Part shown: piece after piece, positions 53,010-61,000 of the stretch | Position numbering within the stretch: position 1 is the first letter of the stretch | Layout of the letters: each line of letters begins with the position of its first letter | Position numbers and translations under genes: made by a program | Notes under the pieces: generated by a model | Told to the model about the DNA's origin: nothing | What the model saw: the letters and a program-made list of their open reading frames with translations, nothing else | Databases searched by the model: none | Assembly (NCBI RefSeq): GCF_003628145.1 | Contig: NZ_RBZV01000006.1 | Location: 124,001 to 188,000, forward strand | DNA: 64,000 nt | Direction of reading: 5' to 3' | Origin: Trinickia fusca | Lineage (GTDB): Bacteria > Pseudomonadota > Gammaproteobacteria > Burkholderiales > Burkholderiaceae

Positions 53010-53273
53010 ATGAAAGGCGGGCTGAACATGAAATCACGTGTGATTCTCTGCGGTCTGTCGTTCGCATTGACGTGCGCGTACCCGCTGTCATTAGCCGACC
53101 GACGCAGCATGGACGACTTTGAGCGCGCATTCATGATTCAATCCATCGACGCGGAATCACTGCCCGCCTCCCAAACGGCGCCTCATGACCGATGGCCTGG
53201 CGGGTTGCATCTGACGGAAGAGCCTCAGTGGGTTCTCCTGGCGGTAGCGCGCTTGCGGCTTGGCGCAAAGTGA
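53010..53273 (+). CDS. Small exported protein, unknown function
   Basis: 87 residues from ATG 53010 (AAAGGCAAGG upstream); ATG 53028 is an alternative. A Sec signal (SRVILCGLSFALTCAYPLSLA) leaves a mature part of about 60 residues (DRRSMDDFERAFMIQSIDAES and a Trp-containing tail). No family recognised. A strong terminator follows. Confidence 0.55.
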   Translation: MKGGLNMKSRVILCGLSFALTCAYPLSLADRRSMDDFERAFMIQSIDAESLPASQTAPHDRWPGGLHLTEEPQWVLLAVARLRLGAK

Positions 53274-53344
53274 TGGCGGGTCGGCAAGCGCCAGTGCTTC
53301 GCTCGCCATGACGCGGATCGAACGCAACAAGCGATTCTCCACAA

Positions 53345-53383
53345 GGGAACGTGGGTCCAACCCACGTTCCCCGATTGGTTTTT
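53345..53383 (+). terminator. Rho-independent terminator
   Basis: A perfect 12-bp stem (GGGAACGTGGGT / ACCCACGTTCCC) with a 3-base loop is followed, 7 bases later, by TTTTT. It lies 71 bases after the small exported-protein gene and supports that gene being real. Confidence 0.75.
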
Positions 53384-53945
53384 GTCAACGACGGAATCGC
53401 CTTTCGGTAAGAACTTGGCGCAGCATTCCGCGATTCCAGGCTACGTGACATGGCCACGCCTACCTGAAATGGTGGTGGGTTAGCTGCGCCCGGATGAGTC
53501 CTGCCGCTGGCCGCGCGTCTGGAGCCGGTGCGCCGCTGAATGTTGCCGCACGTAGCACGGGGCGACGTTAAAATGCATTAGCCGGAACTCGATCTGACAG
53601 GTAGTCGGAGCCGATAGAGAAGATGCCATCAATGAGGAATGAGTTTCTCCTTGGCTAGTTCCAGTGAATCCTGGAAGGTGCGCATCGGCGTCTTGCCGCA
53701 ACACCATCGTCCCTGTTGCTCATGTTCACTTCACTGTTGTACTCGTCGAGCCACCTGAGTCATAGCCGACTCGTTGCAGTTCGCCGCGCACGGCAATGCT
53801 TCGGGCTACGCCCTGCGCACCGCCGTGCGCCAGCACGATGAACCAACTGCTGTCAGATTAAGTCTAGGCTATTCCATATAAGCCGATGCCTTCGGGGAGA
53901 TAGGGCAAGTCACGCGTTTTTCGAGCCACGCCGATATGCGTTTTC
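53384..53945. other. Non-coding region with degraded sequence
   Basis: 560 bases without a gene I can support. A 20-base block at 53441-53460 (CTACGTGACATGGCCACGCC) recurs with one mismatch over 19 bases at 55902-55920, again suggesting transposon debris. Confidence 0.4.
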
Positions 53946-55283
53946 TTACTGTGTAACAGGGGCAATCTCCAGTGTGTTCGAATCGAAGTTCGGGATGAGC
54001 AGGGTCGTTCCATCCGGCGATATCGAGAGGCTGCGCGGAAAGATCCCGCTTTTTACTGTCTGCACGGCCAATGGGTTGGATGGTGTGCTGATATCGAAAA
54101 TCGTCACGTTCTGAACCCCCTGTAGCGGCAGTCCGTTCGAGCCAAGGTTCGAAGCTTGTGATCGGTTCGAATTGCTTACCGCAACGTACTTTCCAGAGGG
54201 AAACATGGCAATGCCCACCGGCTCCGTCCCCCCCGAGTAAGCGACGGAAATAAAGGCATTGTTCGGATCGCTTCTGAGCTTGGTGGCATCAAACGCATAG
54301 ATCGCATTGCTGGATCTAGCCGTCGCCCAGACCGTCTTGTTGTCGGGGCTGACTGCGACCCGGACCGTTTCACAGCCCGCGGCTACTGTGGAAATAATTG
54401 CGCTGCCGTCAGGTTGTGCCTCGGCTTGTGCAACGTCGATAACACTCACCGAACCGCTATAGGTGGTGCTGGATGTGGTCAGGGAGCATGCAAAGCCTGT
54501 TTCAGGATTACTGTATCCGGCCAGTTGAGCTACCGTTGATTTAAAACTCTCCTCGTTCGCGACATAGAGCGTGGCTCCGTCCGGGGAAAGCGTTAGACCA
54601 GGAATCGTGCTCTGCCCTGTCGATATGTTGCCCATCAAGGCCCCGCTCGCATGTCCGGTGCTGTCCTCCTGAATCGAGACCACACCGAGATTCCCCGTTG
54701 TCGTGGCGTTGCCGATCTTGCCGTATTCGTTGGCAACGAACACGTACTTGTTATCGTTGCTCACTGCTACGTCGATTGACCCGTTGCCGCTGGCTGAAAC
54801 ACTCGCCCCCTGTTGTACGTACACCGGCGTCGCATTCCCAGCAATAGCGTCCTGAACATTGATGAGTGCAAGCCCTGCTGTTTCCGCAGCGACAGCCAGA
54901 GTCGTCTGGTCAGGAAATAGCGCCATACCCGTTGCTTGCGACGTTCCCTGAAGGGGCACATACCCCTGGACTTGCCAATTTCCGGACGATTTGTTGAGGA
55001 CTGCGATTTCCGCAGAACTGCTACCGGCGGCCCCCGAGTTCGACCCGCTACTCACGTTGCTCAGCGATACGAACGCATATTGACCGTCTTTAGTCACGAC
55101 CGCTTGGAATACGTTCCCAGGTAAACTTAGCGTTGCTGCAGGCCCGATCGACAAGGTTGTAGCGGGCGGCGATTGCGTTGATGTGGGAGTGGAAGTCGGT
55201 GTCTGGGGGGAGGACTGTCCATCATTGCCACTGCTGCAGGCGGCAAGAGAGCAAACTAACAGGGAGATTGAAAGATATCTCAT
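53946..55283 (-). CDS. Lipoprotein beta-propeller (YncE/lactonase-like)
   Basis: 445 residues from ATG 55283. The signal ends in a lipobox (SLAACSS), followed by a Ser/Thr/Pro-rich spacer and then seven-bladed-propeller repeats. Each repeat has the motif VTKDGQYAFVSLSN, VSNDNKYVFVANEYGK, LSPDGATLYVANEES, VSPDNKTVWATARSSNAIYAFD or ISPDGTTLLIPN. Probably outer-membrane anchored and exposed or periplasmic. Function in this family is unclear (surface binding or stress). No operon partner. Confidence 0.88.
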   Translation of the reverse strand: MRYLSISLLVCSLAACSSGNDGQSSPQTPTSTPTSTQSPPATTLSIGPAATLSLPGNVFQAVVTKDGQYAFVSLSNVSSGSNSGAAGSSSAEIAVLNKSSGNWQVQGYVPLQGTSQATGMALFPDQTTLAVAAETAGLALINVQDAIAGNATPVYVQQGASVSASGNGSIDVAVSNDNKYVFVANEYGKIGNATTTGNLGVVSIQEDSTGHASGALMGNISTGQSTIPGLTLSPDGATLYVANEESFKSTVAQLAGYSNPETGFACSLTTSSTTYSGSVSVIDVAQAEAQPDGSAIISTVAAGCETVRVAVSPDNKTVWATARSSNAIYAFDATKLRSDPNNAFISVAYSGGTEPVGIAMFPSGKYVAVSNSNRSQASNLGSNGLPLQGVQNVTIFDISTPSNPLAVQTVKSGIFPRSLSISPDGTTLLIPNFDSNTLEIAPVTQ

Positions 55284-56028
55284 GGCAATTTCCAAATCGC
55301 TATTGATCCGTACCGTGGCAATGACTGCACGGGAAAGGTGAATTACTTAGCAATGCCTTTGTCGCTCCATGTTTATGGACGAGGGCGAGAGCACTGGGGA
55401 TTTTCGATCAAGTACGAGTTCCTCCTGACGACAGGCGTAACCTTTTGAAGCAACGACATTGGCAAGCGTTAGACTGAGCGTCGCCCCAAGCATGCTCAGC
55501 TGGCGTTTTCAAAAAGTACGGCTTGCTTTGTTATTATTTATTGAAATTTTCAATGAAGATTTTTGCTTTCATCTCTCCATTCTCGCCAAATTCATCACCC
55601 CCGATCTCACGAGATGTTGAAAGAATTGTTGCCCTAGGCGCTTTTTGCAAGTATAGAGGCGATGATGCGGCGAGCGTATAGAAACGCTAAATATAAACTG
55701 TGAAATCTGTAACATGATGTAGTGATAACATCATTTTATAAATATTCAGAATCTGCTTTTTTGAATGGATTAAATGACGACACCGCAGTGCCCCATCGCC
55801 AGTGGGCATACAGGTGTCCCAACGCTACAGTCACGAATTTTGTGTGATTGGAAATGTCCCGCTGTTCTCCGCCATGGAAGCCAGTTCAGGAAAGCCGTTG
55901 ACTACGTGGCATGGCCACGCGTCTCGAGCAGGCGCACGAGTGCATGGCATCAAATCATTACCTCCCTTCGTGTCGAAGTCACAATGATTCGATGCTCACC
56001 GCTTGACCAGATACGACGCTAAAAAGTA
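55284..56028. other. AT-rich non-coding region
   Basis: About 745 bases without a supported gene. 55500-55770 is markedly AT-rich, holding the promoter side of the lipoprotein gene and possibly a foreign segment. The block at 55902-55920 repeats 53441-53459. A frame of 82 codons from 55774 has no ribosome site and no recognisable product. Confidence 0.45.
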
Positions 56029-56685
56029 CTAGCCAATCGCCCGCAAGAATTCATTACGTGCTTGAGCGTCTTGCTCAAACTCGCCCACGTAACATTGCGT
56101 CACCACGCGCTCATCGCCGCGTCGATCCTCGCCCATGAGGAGACACAATTGCTCCGCCTCTATCAGACAGGCCGCACCTCGGGCGTGCCCATGGATCATC
56201 AGCGCATTGGCGATCTCATGCGTGATCCATTCCTGATACGTGTATCGGTGACTGATGGCATCCACCATGCGGGCAATGCGCCCAAAGCCATGCAAACGTC
56301 CGCCGGGAAGATAGGCAACATGGGCGACGCCGCGAAACGGCAACAAATGATGCGGGCAGACGCCATGCACCGCAATGCTGCGGATCACCACCATGTCGCG
56401 GCGTACGTCCTCGAAGCCCCCACCCAGCGCTTCGGCAGGATCCGTCTCATAGCCGTCGAGTAGGCGCCGTTGCCATAGCTCGCGCACACGCTGGGCTGTC
56501 TTGCCTGTGTGCTTCGCGTCGATATCGATGCCGCTCGCAACGAGCAGATCCTTCACTGCCTGCTCGAACGCCACCGCGTCGAAAGATCGAGCGCGGGCAA
56601 TCGATCCGTCGCATACCTTTACCGATCGATCGGCCGCGTCGCGAGAAGACGCATCGCCGCCGTCGAGTTCGTCCCACTGCGCCAT
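56029..56685 (-). CDS. folE: GTP cyclohydrolase I (FolE type)
   Basis: 218 residues with AGGAGCGGGG before the ATG. It converts GTP to 7,8-dihydroneopterin triphosphate, the entry to folate and to 7-deazaguanine pathways. Conserved core: VVIRSIAVHGVCPHHLLPFRG (zinc ligands Cys and His), VAYLPGGRLHGFGRIARMVD, and RGAACLIEAEQLCLLMGEDRRGD. The last block usually reads C-M-x-x-R-G, so it is somewhat divergent. It lies in a small minus operon with a membrane peptide and a winged-helix gene, outside any folate cluster. It is probably a second, accessory copy. Confidence 0.88.
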   Translation of the reverse strand: MAQWDELDGGDASSRDAADRSVKVCDGSIARARSFDAVAFEQAVKDLLVASGIDIDAKHTGKTAQRVRELWQRRLLDGYETDPAEALGGGFEDVRRDMVVIRSIAVHGVCPHHLLPFRGVAHVAYLPGGRLHGFGRIARMVDAISHRYTYQEWITHEIANALMIHGHARGAACLIEAEQLCLLMGEDRRGDERVVTQCYVGEFEQDAQARNEFLRAIG

Positions 56686-56701
56686 TCCCCGCTCCTTGGT
56701 T

Positions 56702-56917
56702 CTAATGCATCGGCACGGCCCTCGGAAACACGAGGACCAGTATCAATCTGAGGAAGCCATAGGCAAACAACAGCGCCAAAAGAACGATGGCGACAGCTTG
56801 CGCCGCCGGCCAGCTCGAGCTACGAAGACCTTGTGCCTCGTCGATCTTATTGTCCGGCGCAACGCAAAGCGCTTTCACGTCGCCGAGACCTGCACGATGG
56901 GTCGTCTTTGTTCGCAT
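56702..56917 (-). CDS. Small single-pass membrane protein
   Basis: 71 residues with one C-terminal hydrophobic helix (AAQAVAIVLLALLFAYGFLRLILVLVF). The ribosome site is weak. It lies between the winged-helix gene and folE with short gaps (21 and 16 bases), which supports an operon. No family recognised. Confidence 0.5.
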   Translation of the reverse strand: MRTKTTHRAGLGDVKALCVAPDNKIDEAQGLRSSSWPAAQAVAIVLLALLFAYGFLRLILVLVFPRAVPMH

Positions 56918-56938
56918 ATGCCAGATCCAGAGAGTGAA

Positions 56939-57322
56939 TTAAGGTGTTCCGCGTGAATCCTTCGCCAACACCACCTCAGAGCCACTCCGAGCATCCTCCT
57001 GAACGCCGAAGTCCCAGCAAAGCCGATACCCGTTCACTTGCCGGCCCATGAACCCTCCGCGGCGCCGCTCGATCGCGCCAACCATCATCAGTTCATCTTC
57101 CGCGCGCCTGAGCTCCGGGACCGACATGCCCGCGAGCTGCGCGATGGCATGAGTGCGGATTGATCGATACGCCCCGAAGTCAAGCGCGTGCACGATCGCC
57201 AGCGCCAACTTGAATGCCAACTCCGACGCACCGCGACTGCGCAAGTGCTCAAGAAACGCCCGCTTGCGCAGCGGCAACGCTTCCCATGACAGTTCCGACG
57301 GCTTGACGGTCGCTTTCGCCAT
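56939..57322 (-). CDS. Winged-helix DNA-binding-like protein
   Basis: 127 residues. The middle part (FGAYRSIRTHAIAQLAGMSVPELRRAEDELMMVGAIERRRGGFMG in outline) reads as a helix-turn-helix and wing. The start has AAGAAGAGAT upstream. It heads a putative three-gene minus operon ending in folE and may regulate it. An upstream overlapping frame (57323-57490, ERLDCNETKKLIERVKREST) looks coding but runs through without its own stop, so it may be a broken gene. Confidence 0.6.
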   Translation of the reverse strand: MAKATVKPSELSWEALPLRKRAFLEHLRSRGASELAFKLALAIVHALDFGAYRSIRTHAIAQLAGMSVPELRRAEDELMMVGAIERRRGGFMGRQVNGYRLCWDFGVQEDARSGSEVVLAKDSRGTP

Positions 57323-57622
57323 TTCGATATCTCTTCTTTTAAATTGGCGGCTGCTCTATTAGAGTGAGAAACCAGACCATACGCTTCGCCCATCGTGGCC
57401 ATGGCGGCAGTGCTCTCGCGCTTCACACGCTCGATCAGCTTCTTCGTTTCGTTGCAATCCAATCGCTCACTCGCCTCTCCTGCCTCATACATCATGCCTC
57501 GCGCTTTCGGCCCATGGCCCCCGCTGTGCGAGCCGCAAAGCTTCAGAGGCCCTGGACTCACCATCCCGGCAGACTACTCAAGATTGGCCTGGCGATCGTG
57601 AAGAATCGTCAAAGGGAGCTGA
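57323..57622. other. Gap with a possible broken gene
   Basis: On the minus strand, 57490-57340 translates to a natural-looking acidic helix (GEASERLDCNETKKLIERV, then STAAMATMGEAYGLVSHSN) that reads straight into the next gene in the wrong frame. No independent stop or start is convincing, so I leave it uncalled. Confidence 0.35.
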
Positions 57623-57990
<368 letters not shown>

Positions 57991-58007
57991 CATTCCCTCA
58001 TGCGTCG

Positions 58008-61000
58008 CTACTGCATTTTCCCGTTTGATTCAAAGAACTTCTGAAAATTTATACTTGAATTAATCATCTCAATGCATGACATAAAAACACCTTCGCCACC
58101 ACTATCATCTGCAACGCTCGCACGCAGCCGCTGCCCTTCGCCCTCATTACTCAAAATATTGACAAGATTCGCTCTAATTCCATCCAGCGCTGGATAATGC
58201 TTCAGGAAATCGTCCACCCCTATCTTGCCCAATGCAAGCCGACAGATTCGATAATCCAGGCTATCGACCTCTTCATCAATGTCATGCGTCCGCGCAAAGT
58301 CGATCATGGATGCAAGATCCGCGCTTCGATCATGCAAGGCGGCGTATTTCTTCGCGTCGTTCTCCACGGCCTCTTCCGGTTGAGGGGGGTAGAGCCTGCG
58401 AGATTCGTTATCCAAATCGAGTGCTTGCTCTTCCGAAATATGCCCCTCATAAGCCAGCACCGGTACCCGGAGCTCGTTGGCGATCACCTGCGCAGTGGAT
58501 AGGTTTGCACCAAAAAATGATTTCCCCCCGTAAGAAGCTATCAAATGAATCGCTGACACCTTATCGACTTGATATCCTGCAAGCCCACGTATCGCGTGCG
58601 CAAATTCGATCGCGTCCATTCCATTGGTATTGAAAGGCAACGCGTGCACCGCCACATCGATGGCGGCGGCATCGAATTGGAAGCGCTCGGACGCACCCCG
58701 CTGATGACGACGCACGCTAACCATTTCCCCGGCCAAAGACGAAATTCCCAACGAACCACTCTCGTTGGTATCGGGATCAAAGCCTAGTATGCCCACCAAA
58801 CGATCCTCCTCCGTCGTTGGCGCCGCTGGGGGGCGCGCCGAATCAAAGGCATATCCGGCCTGAACGCTCAGCTTCTCGCTGCGCCCGGCAATTTCAAGCA
58901 TTCCGTCAACAAACTGGCCAAGCTCTTCACTCACTGCGATTCCACCGCCTGACAATCCCCCTCCGAGCGTCGATTGTGTGTCCAGCCCACTAAATCTTCC
59001 CCCGCCGATAGCGACCATCACGAATAGCGCTTGAGCGCCGCCGTGAAGCGCAACGAGTTCACCCGGCCGAACCTCATTCAACCCCTCGAGACTCCTCACG
59101 TAGCGTGGTTCTGAGATGAAACGACTAACGCCCCCCGTCGCCCGAGCCGCTCGAATCTCCTGACACAGCCTGTCCGCATTCGCCTGACTCACAAAGCCCG
59201 CCATCCTCAGCACATCTGCGGGGAACCGGTCCCCCCGGTCATTAGTGTCCACGCTTTGCGCTCCACGCCTCGGTCTCGCCCTCCCACGATCCAGAAATAG
59301 GGTTCTAGCCGCCTGTCGCAAGCCAGGGTGTACCTCCGACGCCCCTCTAAACACGCTCCTGCCGCCCGCCGTCATCTCGGTGGCCAACGGCCTGGAGCGC
59401 GTCCCTGCTTCTCCAACGACCTTCCCGCCCATTTTCATGAATTCACTAGCGGTGATAGGGTTTGCTGCTTTGACAGCAAGCGATCTGACATCCCGGAAAT
59501 ATTCCGTCATGTCGTTTATCTGCTTGAGGCCGGCCAACACAGTTTGTATGCCAGCATGCCTCATATTGTATTCATCAAGCTCAGCCGGCGCAATTCCGGT
59601 TCTATCAATAACATACTGTCTAAAACCCAGGTCTCTACTTACAATTGTTCGAGGATGCGCCACGACATGATTTATGATCAGAGCACTAGGATCCCTGCCA
59701 GAAATGTCGCGCGCATAGACAATCTCACACACCGAAACAACTTTGTCAGCCTGACCGGCTCGCCCTTTCATCAAAGTAACAAAGCTTGAAATCGCCATAT
59801 CAGCACCACCCTCGCGCGCGGTTTTCAAGGCATCATCGCTCAACTTTAATCCAATCTTAAAATTCCGCGACAGCGCCTGAATGTTCTCACCACTGTACTC
59901 ACGCAAGAGGCCCAACATTTTTCGATATTCATCCCTCATTTCACGGATCCCAGAATATATGAGATCATCTGAGGGCAAGCGCTTCGCCTTCGTTATTGTC
60001 GGCCCCGAATAAGGCAACGTTTCACAATCTCTCGCCGGAATATATCGCCTGCTGGTTGGATCGAATTTTTCAATCCGCTTATTTTGTGAAAAAAAGGCAA
60101 GCTTTCTCCCGTTCCACCAGCCCAGACGAACCTCCCTTGAGAGATTCAGCATCGTAAAATCGGAACGAGTTGCAGCGGCCCCAGCCTGCGCGGCTACGTT
60201 AACGTTAGCCACTTGACTAGCTGCTTGCGGCTTCCTGAGGAGGCCAAGCGGGTTATCGGTTTGCGCGTTGATCCCAATCGAGTGCTCGCCGAAACCTTGC
60301 ACATCAGGCAATTTGAATCCACCCCGTCCGCTTGCTCCCGCCTCCAGCGCCGTAAGCAAGCATATCTCCTGGACACCATCGCCGAAACCGCGACCCATCC
60401 AGCTATTATCGACGGCGATTGCGTATCCTCCGCCCAAACTAAGCATCGGGTGCGCCTTCATGCCCCCATCGGCTGCCGTAACATCCAATACAATGCGACT
60501 CCCCTTGGGAATTCTGCTCAGCCCATATTTGTCCGTCACCCTCGCCCACTCTCCACCAAGAAAGCCGGACCGCCCGCCTTTCGTGATGCCGCTCGCTCCG
60601 CCTTCCCTTTGCAGTTCGAGGACGAAATCCCAACTGTTTCGGGCCGTGCTCGCGCCCGATTCCGATTTAAGGCCCCTTTCGACGGCGAGGTCAAAGGTTC
60701 TCGACAATGCCTTGTTCTGCTCCGCGACAACAAAGGCGTCGGAATGCCAAGTCGGCCTGACCAGTATTTGGGTGCGCTCAAGGGTCTCGAACGGATTCGC
60801 CGTCATCGAGAAATGATCCTTGCCAATCGCCGAGTGTGACGGCTTGAATCGCTCATCGCTCTCGAAGTACTTCACCAAATGCTTATCGTCGGCGGCGAAC
60901 GATCTCCTCACCTTCGACAACCAATTCTCCTTCGTGTCGAATATCGCATCCTGCATATCCCCGCGCTTGAATTGACCCGCCGAGATATCGACCGCGATTT

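Noticed and set aside
55774-56022. 82-codon plus frame in the AT-rich gap
   Set aside because: No ribosome site or recognisable product, and it contains the short repeat also found at 53441, so it is probably debris.
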